This document shows, one piece after another, positions 7,436-16,807 of a DNA stretch of 64,000 nucleotides; position 1 is the first letter of the stretch, and each line of letters opens with the position of its first letter. The stretch is from contig NZ_CP039903.1 of assembly GCF_005221385.1 (NCBI RefSeq), positions 1,488,001 to 1,552,000 of the forward strand, read 5' to 3'. Source of the DNA: Agrobacterium tumefaciens (lineage in GTDB: Bacteria; Pseudomonadota; Alphaproteobacteria; Rhizobiales; Rhizobiaceae). The notes below the pieces were generated by a model. It was not told the DNA's origin. It saw nothing but the letters and a program-made list of their open reading frames with translations, and searched no databases. The position numbers were made by a program, and so were the translations under genes.

Positions 7436-8118
7436 CTGGAATTGCCGATACGTGAGTCAAGTAAATAAATTACGCTAGCTTGGCCGACCGCAAGGCCACT
7501 ATCTTCGGCGTACTGCGCGGAGAAATCGGTGTCCTGCCAGCGAATATCACAGCCATCCTTTTTCATTCCGGTTAAGAGAACCGCTCATCGACATGAAATC
7601 ATTGATTGATCGCATTTGAGCCAATCCTTACTTGGCCCTTAACGGGTGTGCCGGAATCGGTCCTTTGATCGATCTTGGGACAGGCAGGGGCGCCAGCAAA
7701 AGGCCCTTAAACGCCAGTCCCAGATGCCCGACCGAATCCCCCAAATGGCCGGTCATCTGGCGCAGTGCTGCTTCAGGCTCCTGCTATTCGGTTATCGTCC
7801 GTTCCTCAACCTCGGGGCGGCCGCCAACAATGGGAGAGGTCCATCCCGCAGGGACTTTATTGCCCATTAGGCATCCCGGCGGTCGAGTTTCAGGCCGACC
7901 GCGACCCATCCGTTTCTGCAAAATGGACAAGAGCCGCTGCGAGCACGCCCGAGCCACCACGCAGCATCGACTCTATCAAAGTCCCTATTCATGCGGGCGG
8001 CCACTGCCTGGTGGCATCCGCGGCCCCCAGTCCCTTCACCATACGCATTCCCGCCATCATGTGACAGTTACCACCAAACCTTTTCTTGATAGGTCGGCCG
8101 TAGGAAGTGCGGCGTATT
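7436..8118. other. 683-bp stretch without a convincing gene; decayed coding-like sequence
   Basis: Open frames here (for example + 7632-8357, rich in Arg, Pro and Ser) do not look like protein. On the minus strand a frame around 7640-7860 reads GGRPEVEERTITE, a TAG stop, then QEPEAALRQMTGHLGD and a further conserved-looking stretch, which suggests a gene broken by a stop codon. I do not recognise the family. Confidence 0.3.
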
Positions 8119-9864
8119 CTACCGTGCGCTTTGTCGCCTCCAGGCAGAAATTGAACTTGCGGTATCGATATTCGATGGCCCTTGTGCCCACCTCGTCCAA
8201 AATTCCACTGTCGCGCTGTTCGGCCAAAAGCGTGGCTGCGCAACTCTCACACGACTTGGCAAAAGACTGGCATCTCCGACCACAAGAGCTTCGCCAATAT
8301 CAAGCACCGGGAGCAAGTCACCGAAACCACCGAGACTGTCGGGAAGCAAACGCCTAATAACCGCTTGATCGTCACCGTTGGTCAACCGCATTGCAATGAC
8401 GTTATTGCACTGGCTGAGAACGGTCCTGTTCACCTCGGCAGGACGCTGACTGATCACAACCAGTCCGACCCCGTACTTTCGGCCTTCCTTCGCAATTCGT
8501 TCGAATATTCCTACCGAAATATCATCGACGGAATCCCGTTTTGAATGCTCTGGAATGTAAAGATGAGCTTCATCGCAGAACAGTGCGACAGGATGTCTTC
8601 GGTCGGCAGGTGTCCATTGAGCGATGTTGAAGATTAGTCGGGCAAGGAGGCTGACCATCAACGGCAAGATGTCCGATGGTACCTCGGAGAAATCAATAAT
8701 CTTGATTCCCCCAAGACCATCCTCTTGATCGGTTCGGCCACCGACCAAAGAATGAGCCATTTGGACAAGCCAATTCATCTCCATACACTCGACGTGTGGC
8801 TGAAAGAGGAAGCCCAAGCGGCGATCTTCACGCTTCGCTTCAAATCGAGCAATCAAGCGGCTAAGTTTTCCATTGAAGTCACCAGCTTTATCTGTACCAA
8901 CTTTTGCTCCCGGAACTCTCTCTGTATCCAGGCGCTTCAATTCATCTAGAACACTGTCTATGTCGAATGGTACGGGGCTATCCACGGTGAAATTTGCCAG
9001 AATGTCACCATGGGCGCCCTCTTCCAGAAAAGCTCTTTTCGACGTTGTTATAGAGCTCGACATGACCATTGCCTGGTTGGGAGCATTCTGGTCCGTACGA
9101 TCGACGAACAAAGAGACCATAGCCTCATATCCGAGTAACCAGTAAGGCAGATAGAGAACTCCGTCCGCTAGTCCTCGTCCTTGGTCCAGATCGGCTGGCC
9201 CGGCAATGCGTAGATGTCGAAACTCATCGCCCTGCAGAGTGTCGTACTCACCATGGATATCGAAAAGGATAGCATTTGCGAGCGGCAAGGCTGCAATTTG
9301 ATCGAGAAGACGAGCTGTCGTGAAAGACTTGCCCGAACCCGTGCTTCCGACCACGACCGCATGACGCTGGAACAGCCTATTTCCGTTCAGATAAGCAGCA
9401 GCACCTTCATCAAGTGTGTAAGATCCAAGCTCCAAACGCGGGCCATCGGCATCAACGTTAGAAACCACTTGCATAAAGGATGTAAGCCGAGGGCCTTCGA
9501 GGGAAAAGCAATTTGCATCTATTTCGGGAACAGTCTCAAGAGTGCGTCTGAATACATTTTCGCGCGTTCCGTCACGGTCAAGCAAGGTGCCGATCAGGCT
9601 TACTCGAACAAGATTATTCTCAGGTAAGTCAAAGGGATCTTCATCTGCGTCGATTGCAACAGGCACACTCGGAGCTTTTCGCGTGATCCGGGCAACCACC
9701 CCTACCAAGTGCTGTCCCGGTCGGCTGCTTTGCAGAACAGCCAGTCTGTTCACTTGTATCCTCTTGAGGCGTTCCAAGTCGTCAACTCGTACAACGACGT
9801 TGCTGGAATCGACTGAAATGATCCTGCCAAGCGCTTCGCCGTCGGCATAGTCGAAAATTGCCAT
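8119..9864 (-). CDS. HerA-like ATPase/DNA translocase (SIR2-HerA defence pair)
   Basis: 581 aa. An N-terminal HAS-barrel-like part is followed by a FtsK/HerA ATPase: Walker A GSTGSGKS (173-180), DIHGEYD, Walker B with LFCDEAHLYIPEHS (about 440), the sensor-like VVISQRPAEV and an Arg-finger region. HerA forms hexameric rings. With an adjacent SIR2 protein it builds the NAD-depleting SIR2-HerA (Nezha) anti-phage complex. It is the last gene of a three-gene minus-strand unit, 12 bp after the SIR2 gene. Length and motifs are complete. Confidence 0.85.
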   Translation of the reverse strand: MAIFDYADGEALGRIISVDSSNVVVRVDDLERLKRIQVNRLAVLQSSRPGQHLVGVVARITRKAPSVPVAIDADEDPFDLPENNLVRVSLIGTLLDRDGTRENVFRRTLETVPEIDANCFSLEGPRLTSFMQVVSNVDADGPRLELGSYTLDEGAAAYLNGNRLFQRHAVVVGSTGSGKSFTTARLLDQIAALPLANAILFDIHGEYDTLQGDEFRHLRIAGPADLDQGRGLADGVLYLPYWLLGYEAMVSLFVDRTDQNAPNQAMVMSSSITTSKRAFLEEGAHGDILANFTVDSPVPFDIDSVLDELKRLDTERVPGAKVGTDKAGDFNGKLSRLIARFEAKREDRRLGFLFQPHVECMEMNWLVQMAHSLVGGRTDQEDGLGGIKIIDFSEVPSDILPLMVSLLARLIFNIAQWTPADRRHPVALFCDEAHLYIPEHSKRDSVDDISVGIFERIAKEGRKYGVGLVVISQRPAEVNRTVLSQCNNVIAMRLTNGDDQAVIRRLLPDSLGGFGDLLPVLDIGEALVVGDASLLPSRVRVAQPRFWPNSATVEFWTRWAQGPSNIDTASSISAWRRQSAR

Positions 9865-9876
9865 CTTCTTTTCCTT

Positions 9877-10902
9877 TTAGAAGACTAACCGATTGAAACT
9901 ATCAAGAGACCACACGTCCCCATCGAGGTCGGCTCCGTCGGGATGCTCTGGAGAAAACACGCGTGTGTTCCCCTCGTGCATCTGCATGGCAAGCCACGAA
10001 CGCCCGCCGCTCTTGTGCAGAAATTCGTGGGCTTCCGGAGTCAAGGTTCGAGCGAGCACAATGATTGGTACGTTGCCGCCACGGCAACGTTCAATGATTT
10101 TTGGCTGAATGTGCCTGTCTCGGAATCCGTATCCAACGCAAAGAATCGCATTTGCACCAGCGATCGCGGCATCCGCGCCCTGAATAGCCGAACGAAATGG
10201 TTCATCGTGCGTACGTTCGTATTTGCTCATTCCGGGTGTCACTATCAAAGGACTGAATCCTTCGGGGACCGTCGGTGTCAGAGGGAGACATACCGGCACA
10301 TCCTCTTTGTCTGAAAACCAGTCGACAGAGCCATGAACCTTCCAAATTCGGACTCTGCGGATCTCCTGAGTACCTAGAAAGGGCACAAAAGCACTCTGCT
10401 GGCGAGAACGTATCAACCCCGTTGAAAAACCAGTTTCATGCATGTAGCCCGCAAGATCGACGGAATATTCTGCCACGCGGTCATAATTCGTCGTGACAAT
10501 CGAGAGGACCTTTTGCGTGCTACGGAATAGGCCTTGTAGCAATCTCGACAAGGCAAATTCAGTTTCCCGACGGCTTGCTCTGTACAACAAGCTCAAATCA
10601 TCAGCGGCAATGGCCTCCCATGTACGGTTTATAATCTTCGCCACGAGGGACGTGGGTACCGAGTTCTTCAGCAATGCTTCTTCAAGACCTTCGTCTTGAG
10701 AAAGAGCGGTTCGCACAAGGAGCCATGCGTCTTCTTCCTCGCCAGGAGACGCGTCGACAGTATCGAGGAGGTGCTTGGCCAACGGACCCATTCCACGCAG
10801 GCCGTAGGATGCGGACGCTCCGCTTCCCAAGACAATCACCGGGTTCTGCTGAACGCAATTCTGGGCTGTCTTGGCGATCTGTTCAATGAGTTTCGCTGCC
10901 AT
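9877..10902 (-). CDS. SIR2-family NADase, partner of HerA
   Basis: 341 aa. Rossmann-type NAD site GSGASASYGLRG (about 26-37), TTNYDR (about 138) and WKVHGSVDW with the catalytic His (about 195), ending with a FVGYGF-like segment (LCVGYGFRDRHI) of SIR2 defence proteins. The expected role is cleavage of NAD+ within the HerA complex on phage sensing. The ATG lies 8 bp after the stop of the GHKL gene, so the unit is coupled. Confidence 0.85.
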   Translation of the reverse strand: MAAKLIEQIAKTAQNCVQQNPVIVLGSGASASYGLRGMGPLAKHLLDTVDASPGEEEDAWLLVRTALSQDEGLEEALLKNSVPTSLVAKIINRTWEAIAADDLSLLYRASRRETEFALSRLLQGLFRSTQKVLSIVTTNYDRVAEYSVDLAGYMHETGFSTGLIRSRQQSAFVPFLGTQEIRRVRIWKVHGSVDWFSDKEDVPVCLPLTPTVPEGFSPLIVTPGMSKYERTHDEPFRSAIQGADAAIAGANAILCVGYGFRDRHIQPKIIERCRGGNVPIIVLARTLTPEAHEFLHKSGGRSWLAMQMHEGNTRVFSPEHPDGADLDGDVWSLDSFNRLVF

Positions 10903-10910
10903 GTCTTCGA

Positions 10911-12668
10911 TCAGGAAAGAGACGATATGAGCCAGTTCAATTCAGTACGGGCGGCGGAAATAAGAGCCTCGTAGGACTTGATGGCGATGGATTCATTCAT
11001 ATGCTGAGTGTTCAACGTCGTCGCTCGGCCTTTGCCGACCATAAGTATCTCCATACGACTGCTCGACGAGAGCTTCGTATAAAGGTCATCCCGATACTGC
11101 TCAGCCTGTGCAATATCTTCCCGAGAAATCGGATGAGAAGGGCGTTTGAATTCAATAAGCAGGAAGCTGTCGCGGTAGTCCTGCGACAACAAGAGATCCG
11201 GGCGCTGGGCGGATCTGAGGCCAGCAAAGCTTTGCTGACAATACGTTTCGATCATCCGCTTGAGAGTCGTGTTTGACGACATCATCGAATAGTGGCGTCC
11301 AAGAACCCAGAGATTCTTCTCAAGCGCGGTGTGAACGTCTTTCTCGAGGGTTTTAGGATTTTCCACAAGGCGCTGAAGATGCTCGAGGAATTCAAGCCGG
11401 CGTGTTGCCTGCTGCGAAATTCCCGCTAGTTCTACGAGCCCGAACCGCTCGAGGGATTCCGCAAACGTCGCAACATCACCGTGGCTGGAAGCATTTATCT
11501 CCTGTAAGACTGTCCAGTAAACATCATGCTCAATAGCATCGAGGGTAACGTCGACCACTACGGCAATGCGCTCGTCGCTCTCCCCGTAGAAACGCTGAAG
11601 GATTCGTGAGATCGTTTCCTGAGCGAAACGGCGACGATATTCTGGAAGTCCTTGTAGCCTCTGGTTAATTTTTCTCTGCAAGCGCGCCTTTTGAAGCGTC
11701 ATGTCGCGCGCGTGGGTTTCTCTGAGGCTTTCTTTGACGACAGATTGAACATAATCTCTTGTCGCCTGAAATCCCTTGCTATTTTCAATAACACCACCCC
11801 AATCGGCGGTAACGAAATCGTCGCCTCCGGTAAGTTCGACTTCACCATATACCCGCCGCACCAGGCTCTGCGGGATTTCCTCGTCATCGTCCAAACCAAA
11901 CATCATCGGCTTCCCGACAACCTTTCCGTCAACCTTGAGGACAATGCCAGGTGCTTTAGGAAGCCTCTTACCGTCCGCGATGGTAAAGTGCAGCGCAACA
12001 TTGCCGGCTTCTGGCAGGTTGCTTTCCGTTCGCTTGGTTACCCCCGGCACGTCCTCTACGGACAGTTGAACTCCATCAACAAAAACCTTGAAGCTGTCCT
12101 CCCGGCCATATTCGTGAATAAGCACTTCTCTGAGCCGATCAGGAGTTGGAAAATTGAGTCGAGAATCCAGTTCGGATAACGTAATTTCCGTGCCGCCATC
12201 CTTGCCGTTCGCATCTGCTTCGATGAATGGCAGTGGTACGGCTTCAAGGTCATTTTGATTTTCGAGCAGTTCTTTTTTGTCGATGACAAGGGTGCATGCA
12301 CGGTTTCGCGCAATGGCGCTCACTTCCATACGGCCAGCCAAGATCAAGCCCGCAAATTTGCCTATCCCTTTACGTCCTTTGATCTTTCGATTGTACTTAG
12401 GAGTTCGCTCACCTGAACGAGTTCGCTTATCGCTGGCGATATTCAGGTATTCGCCACGCATCTCTGAAGCCGTCATGCCTGAGCCGTCGTCGCGGATTAC
12501 GATTGCATCTCCGGTTAGAAGTGTTGGCAATGTCACCCAGACATGGCGCGCATCAGCATCCCAAGCGTTATCCACCAACTCTTTAAGGGCAGCTTCACTG
12601 GATCGATAGGTTTCGCCAAGAAGGCGGGTGAGCCTAGTATTTACGGAAAAATGAGCACTTTCAGTCAT
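10911..12668 (-). CDS. GHKL (Hsp90-like) ATPase fused to a PD-(D/E)xK-type nuclease
   Basis: 585 aa from ATG at 12668 (MTESAHFSVNTRLTRLLGETY); the frame extends to 12740 without a good start. The N-terminal GHKL ATPase has the N box ELVDNAWDADA, DDGSGM and GRKGIGKFAGL. The C-terminal 150 residues contain EKNLWVLG, RPDLLL and LLIEFKRPSH, an acidic pair then E-x-K, as in DUF4263/Shedu-like restriction nucleases. MORC- or Hsp90-type ATPases with nuclease tails occur in several defence systems. As first gene of a unit with SIR2 and HerA it may be an added sensor or nuclease arm. Confidence 0.75.
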   Translation of the reverse strand: MTESAHFSVNTRLTRLLGETYRSSEAALKELVDNAWDADARHVWVTLPTLLTGDAIVIRDDGSGMTASEMRGEYLNIASDKRTRSGERTPKYNRKIKGRKGIGKFAGLILAGRMEVSAIARNRACTLVIDKKELLENQNDLEAVPLPFIEADANGKDGGTEITLSELDSRLNFPTPDRLREVLIHEYGREDSFKVFVDGVQLSVEDVPGVTKRTESNLPEAGNVALHFTIADGKRLPKAPGIVLKVDGKVVGKPMMFGLDDDEEIPQSLVRRVYGEVELTGGDDFVTADWGGVIENSKGFQATRDYVQSVVKESLRETHARDMTLQKARLQRKINQRLQGLPEYRRRFAQETISRILQRFYGESDERIAVVVDVTLDAIEHDVYWTVLQEINASSHGDVATFAESLERFGLVELAGISQQATRRLEFLEHLQRLVENPKTLEKDVHTALEKNLWVLGRHYSMMSSNTTLKRMIETYCQQSFAGLRSAQRPDLLLSQDYRDSFLLIEFKRPSHPISREDIAQAEQYRDDLYTKLSSSSRMEILMVGKGRATTLNTQHMNESIAIKSYEALISAARTELNWLISSLS

Positions 12669-12928
12669 TCTGCATCGATAAAAAATCCCCCAAGCTGGAA
12701 AGGGGTAACAGAACTTGGATTCAATCTCTACTGAATACACGGAAATTTTACTAGCTAAAAGTGCACCGCCAGTTTCACGTCATAGCGTAAGATCTCCACT
12801 GCCGAGTTCCATCGATGGCATGCTGAATTCTCCCCACTTTAGACTGGACAGTTGGGATAGATGGACAAATCGCCATTAGGACAGTCACCGGCCAAAATCC
12901 AACCGGATCATGCTTTTTTCATCTCCCG

Positions 12929-13175
12929 TCAGTAGACATCGCGGACATATCGTTTGGTCGCCAAAAGTGTCTTTACGTAATCCTCAACTCCACTGTTGCT
13001 CATCTTGCCATGGGATGAAATTACTTCCCGCAGCACTGAATCGACATCCTTAGCCATACGGCTCGCATCACAACAAACGTAGAAATAGGCCCCCTCTTCC
13101 AGCCAGCGGAATAGTTCGACTCCGTACTCTCTTATCCGGTATTGGACATATTTAGTTCGATTACGAGACAACGCT
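12929..13175 (-). pseudogene. C-terminal remnant of a CysJ-type sulfite reductase flavoprotein
   Basis: The minus-strand reading ends YVQYRIREYGVELFRWLEEG, then AYFYVC-DASRMAKDVD and KRYVRDVY plus a stop. This is the extreme C-terminus (NADP-binding end) of sulfite reductase alpha subunits. About 80 residues remain of a protein that normally has at least 500; one Gly of the usual YVCGDA is Cys. No start or upstream flavodoxin/FAD domains are present, so it is a dead fragment between two defence cassettes. Confidence 0.75.
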
Positions 13176-13263
13176 CTGGCCTGAAGCAATCGGAAGGACG
13201 ATCATGTTACCTCCCCCTCTTGCTGCAGATCGTGTACCGTCACCTTCCAAGGTATTGGCCTGA

Positions 13264-13338
13264 TGGTTGATTTGCGACTTGGAAAGACGTTCCCCAACTG
13301 GATATAGAAACAGTATCACCGTCTGAAATACCGTACTC
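13264..13338 (-). pseudogene. possible molybdopterin (nitrate reductase) domain scrap
   Basis: One minus frame reads SEYGISDGDTVSISSWGTS, close to the GI.DGD.V.I.S.RG signature of the C-terminal molybdopterin-dinucleotide-binding domain of nitrate reductases. Together with the neighbouring CysJ scrap it fits a decayed bifunctional nitrate reductase/sulfite reductase flavoprotein gene. The match is short. Confidence 0.35.
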
Positions 13339-13364
13339 GCTTGCGCAAGGCGCAACAGAATGGC

Positions 13365-14201
13365 TTAGAGCCATGCAATCCACTGACTGAGGTCCGGATG
13401 GATGCTCATCTCGCGCAGTAGGACAGCGCGCCAACCATAATCTCCGTAGAGAACGGCATTTTCGTTTGCCTCATTAGTGAGAAAGGCTGCGGCGCAGGGA
13501 CCTCCAGCATTGATATGTGAGCGGGCGCTTCTAAGCGCCGTATTGATCAGGTCGTTTGAATAGGAGTCGTAAAGTTCGATTAGCTTAAGCCTTCGAAAAT
13601 GGGCCTCTATGAGAGCCCACGATTCAGCGGTCATTCCCGCCTGCTGAACGGCGAAGGTCGCCCCAATTGCTTGGGCAGTTGCGTTAGAAGTTATGGCGAC
13701 TGTAAGAAACGGGACAGCCGGTATCGCATCGCGGTAGAAATGGAGATATTGCCTGGCTCCAGCATGAAGCCAATCATCATCCTTAATGGAGTTGCATCGG
13801 GTACAAGATGGGACCAAATTGAGAGCATGCGCCGAAAATTCCGGGAATCTCTCCGCTGGCAGGTAATGATCGTAACTTCCTGGCGTGGTCGCACCACAAT
13901 AGGGACACCATAGAAGCCGACTCGTTGGCTGCGCGTTTTTGATTGCCTGCTTGAGAGCTTTCATCCCTTTGTTGGGACCATAGCAGGACCGCAATTCCGT
14001 CCGAATGTTCGTAAGCGTTGATGCGGGCATGGATTGCAGCGTGTTCGCTGCAAAACAAATCTCATAATAGACAAAGCGACTGCGAATGGCGGCTTGCGCG
14101 CCAACCAGCACGGCCATTGCCGCCTTTTTTTTATTGTCCCTGATATCCTCGAAGATGTCGATGTAATCCGGTGGAGTGCTAACGGGTATAAGGCTCTTCA
14201 T
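13365..14201 (-). CDS. HNH endonuclease, PtuB-like (Septu-like pair)
   Basis: 278 aa. A treble-clef HNH site is visible: CPYCG (about 98-102), then YDHYLPAERFPEFSAHALNLVPSCTRCNSIK, giving CxxC...CxxC zinc ligands and the DH catalytic pair. In Septu, PtuB-type HNH nucleases act with a PtuA ATPase. The start codon overlaps the stop of the upstream ATPase (ATGA, 14198-14201), so the two are translationally coupled. Confidence 0.75.
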   Translation of the reverse strand: MKSLIPVSTPPDYIDIFEDIRDNKKKAAMAVLVGAQAAIRSRFVYYEICFAANTLQSMPASTLTNIRTELRSCYGPNKGMKALKQAIKNAQPTSRLLWCPYCGATTPGSYDHYLPAERFPEFSAHALNLVPSCTRCNSIKDDDWLHAGARQYLHFYRDAIPAVPFLTVAITSNATAQAIGATFAVQQAGMTAESWALIEAHFRRLKLIELYDSYSNDLINTALRSARSHINAGGPCAAAFLTNEANENAVLYGDYGWRAVLLREMSIHPDLSQWIAWL

Positions 14202-15703
14202 TGCTTGGCATCTCGGGCGTAGCGCGCAAGCAGGTAAGACTTGGCGTTCATACTAAGGCGATTGGTGAACAGGTCGAGCGCCTCTTCCAAGGTCATCGCC
14301 TTTGCTATCCTGTTGAGGACTTCTCGATAGAGGCTCTCTGCTTCTTGCGTCTTGAAGACATGCTCGGTCAGTTCAGCCACGCTCTCGCCAAAGCTCTCAA
14401 ATTGAAGCGCCGCCGCATCCGTCACGCCTCTCTCTCGCGTAAACACCACGACCCTCTTCGAGGGTATTTCTTGGATCACAACGGGCGAGTGGGTGGCCAC
14501 AACCGCATAGGATTTATGGTGTCGAAGGATGTGGGTCAGAACTACAAAGAGATTGGCGACGGCATTTGGGTGGAGATGTGTCTCCGGTTCATCGAATAGA
14601 ACAAGACTTTCGGGTTGTAGCCATGCAAGCAAAGCCGTGACAAAATGACATAGGATCGCCTGGCCGGAGCTCAGTCGCGCAAGCATTTCACTTTCTTCAA
14701 GATTACTTTCTATCTCGCGTCGTAAATCCGCTTCGGTGAATTCATTCATGTCTCCCAGGATTTGGGTGATATATTCAACCCAATCGCCATCCCGGTTCAG
14801 ATCTCGAACTCGCATTTTGTTGAGGCGGAACGTGCGTTGTAGCCCAGTCTGAGAAAGGTTACCTTTTTCGTCACGGATCCCACAATAAATGTAACTACTC
14901 TCAGCGTGGGCTTCTGGTCGCCGAAATCGATCGAATGCGCTGTATGATACTGCCAATATTCGTGTGAAAAGAGGCTGGCTGATCGGAAATCGACTCTTCC
15001 GCTCCTTAACGTTTGCCGCAGAGACTCTCCGCGCCTGCGTAAGGTCGGTACTTAGCTGCGCCAAGAACCGCGTCTTTCCCACGGCATTGCGGCCAATGAT
15101 GCCAACAACCCGGCCAGGAAGGATATCGCTCGCGGAAAAGTCGAATTCGATCTGAAATGGTTGTTCATCGTCGGAGATGCTGCACTTATAAATAAACGAC
15201 GGCGTCTCGGCTGGCTCTTCTCCTCGCGACCATGCGCCACCAAACTGCCGCGCTCTCCACGCTGCATTCTCTCGCATCATGCCATTGCGAAAGACGGTCG
15301 ACGTTTCGAACTGGCCCGCAAGGCCGGGCATGACTGCGATGTCGCGCAACGCGGTCAACACCTTTTGCGCGTCTTCGCCAAAGGTTTCATACATTCGACC
15401 ATAGTACGCCGCGGATTGGCCTAATGAGATGAAGCCGGATTCAATATCAGCACTGAAGTGAGTCGGAGGGATAGTACGGCTCTCAACGATCCAACCGGCC
15501 TTCCCCTCGGATCCTTGGAGGACTTTGGTCTTGCCAAATATAGTCCGCTTCCCTTCTTCATCAAACCAGAGAAGATCGAAGCGTACTTTGCTACCGTAGT
15601 CGTCCCAGTCGTCGCTCCGGATCACGAATGTGTCTTTTAAATCCGTCGGAATTGCCTCGCCATGCGCCAGTGAGATAAAATTCAATTTGGGCGAGGTCGC
15701 CAT
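14198..15703 (-). CDS. ABC/OLD-like AAA ATPase, PtuA-like (Septu-like pair)
   Basis: 501 aa. Walker A GRNAVGKT (about 211-218), an ABC-type signature RLSSGQAILCHFV, Walker B LVLFDEPETHLHP (about 370) and the H-loop VATHSP. The first 190 residues are unusual for PtuA and may be a sensing domain (SLAHGEAIPTDLKDTFVIRSDDW). It is followed directly by an HNH nuclease gene. The retron-linked PtuAB pair is a related alternative, but no reverse transcriptase is nearby. Confidence 0.7.
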   Translation of the reverse strand: MATSPKLNFISLAHGEAIPTDLKDTFVIRSDDWDDYGSKVRFDLLWFDEEGKRTIFGKTKVLQGSEGKAGWIVESRTIPPTHFSADIESGFISLGQSAAYYGRMYETFGEDAQKVLTALRDIAVMPGLAGQFETSTVFRNGMMRENAAWRARQFGGAWSRGEEPAETPSFIYKCSISDDEQPFQIEFDFSASDILPGRVVGIIGRNAVGKTRFLAQLSTDLTQARRVSAANVKERKSRFPISQPLFTRILAVSYSAFDRFRRPEAHAESSYIYCGIRDEKGNLSQTGLQRTFRLNKMRVRDLNRDGDWVEYITQILGDMNEFTEADLRREIESNLEESEMLARLSSGQAILCHFVTALLAWLQPESLVLFDEPETHLHPNAVANLFVVLTHILRHHKSYAVVATHSPVVIQEIPSKRVVVFTRERGVTDAAALQFESFGESVAELTEHVFKTQEAESLYREVLNRIAKAMTLEEALDLFTNRLSMNAKSYLLARYARDAKQ

Positions 15704-16096
15704 CTGACAATCCTGTTGAGCAATCCGTTCTATAGTGTGTTGGTAGACTTAAACGGAAAAGGTGTCTAGATTCAATGTGATCGCTCGAAAGAGCAGGTCG
15801 TGGAACGTGACCGCAAATGGTAGATGCCGTTGCAAAACTCAGTATTGTTGGTGCTTCATTAGGGTGGTTCAATCGCCGCACCAAAATGCGAAATATTGAA
15901 CGTTTGAGAAAGCCGGTCAGCCTAGCAGTTGTCCGCTTATAGGAGGTCGACACGATCGACACAATGACCGACGCGAGGGCGCAAGCTGCCATCCTGGCAT
16001 TCTGCTTCCCATGACCGCTCCGAGCCGTAGGCCGTCTTCCGGTCCGCGCCAATTGCGGTCATCGATCAGACAACTGGCCCCATACAATCTGACCGG
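15704..16096. other. 393-bp stretch without a supported gene
   Basis: A short + frame 15819-15944 (41 codons, MVDAVAKLSIVGASLGWFN) reads like protein but has no clear ribosome site. The minus frame 15591-16052 is Arg/Ser-rich and looks like a shadow. Nothing else is recognisable. Confidence 0.3.
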
Positions 16097-16468
16097 CTAC
16101 GAGCTTTGGCTGTTCGGTGAAGCCTTGATTTCGAAGTATCGCGAGATCAGAGTTAAGACCGATCCTACGACGAAGAGCAGGCTTAGCCAAAAGTAAATAT
16201 TCCCGTAAGCTTCATGAAAAAGGGAATGGCCCCAGCTTTTCAAATCCCACCAACTCCACGGTATATTTTTCAGGTGATACACATCTTCTGAACCGGAAGC
16301 TTGATCGTAATTAAGTTTATACCAAATTTTGTCTAGCTTTGTATGAACCGCAGCCGCTTCTACGATGTTCGAAAGACTTTGCGCAGCCGCCAAAATACTA
16401 AGCTGGCCGCCCACCGCAATCAACACAAGCGCCTTACCAACAAGCTCCAACCAATGATAGAATCTCAT
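16097..16468 (-). CDS. small membrane protein, unknown function
   Basis: 123 aa. Two hydrophobic segments (about 8-30 and 88-110) flank a polar, Trp-rich loop (IPWSWWDLKSW). The start has GGGGA about 5 bp upstream. The GC content is clearly lower than in neighbours, typical of island cargo. No family recognised. It stands alone between the Septu-like pair and the FtsH-like gene. Confidence 0.5.
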   Translation of the reverse strand: MRFYHWLELVGKALVLIAVGGQLSILAAAQSLSNIVEAAAVHTKLDKIWYKLNYDQASGSEDVYHLKNIPWSWWDLKSWGHSLFHEAYGNIYFWLSLLFVVGSVLTLISRYFEIKASPNSQSS

Positions 16469-16807
16469 AATTATCCCCGCATTCCATCTGAGGTATTTTT
16501 TGACCGAGCCTCTCCCGAATGTGCAGAAATCAAGATTTATTCACCAATTTTAAAACTTGCAATTCCAACAGCTTAGGCGGTGCAAAAAAGCGAGCTGCAT
16601 TTCTAGCTAATGACCGGTTTGGGCCAAAAGTAGCCGTACGGAAGAACGATGGATTGCTGGCGCACCATTCAGCACGACGGCCGACAAAGCATTTTACGAA
16701 GCCGTCACCGTCAGCGTCTAAAAAAGAATGCCTAGGGGGATACAGATGACTTAGGAAGGAAAAACGCCGCTATGTCATGCTCTTCTCACACTCGGTAGAA
16801 CTCACAG
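16469..16807. other. 339-bp stretch without a supported gene
   Basis: AT-richer DNA; the small open frames overlap each other and lack start signals. No repeat or hairpin stands out. Confidence 0.3.

Noticed and set aside
7632..8357. 241-codon + strand frame
   Set aside because: Overlaps the HerA gene antisense and has no protein-like composition.
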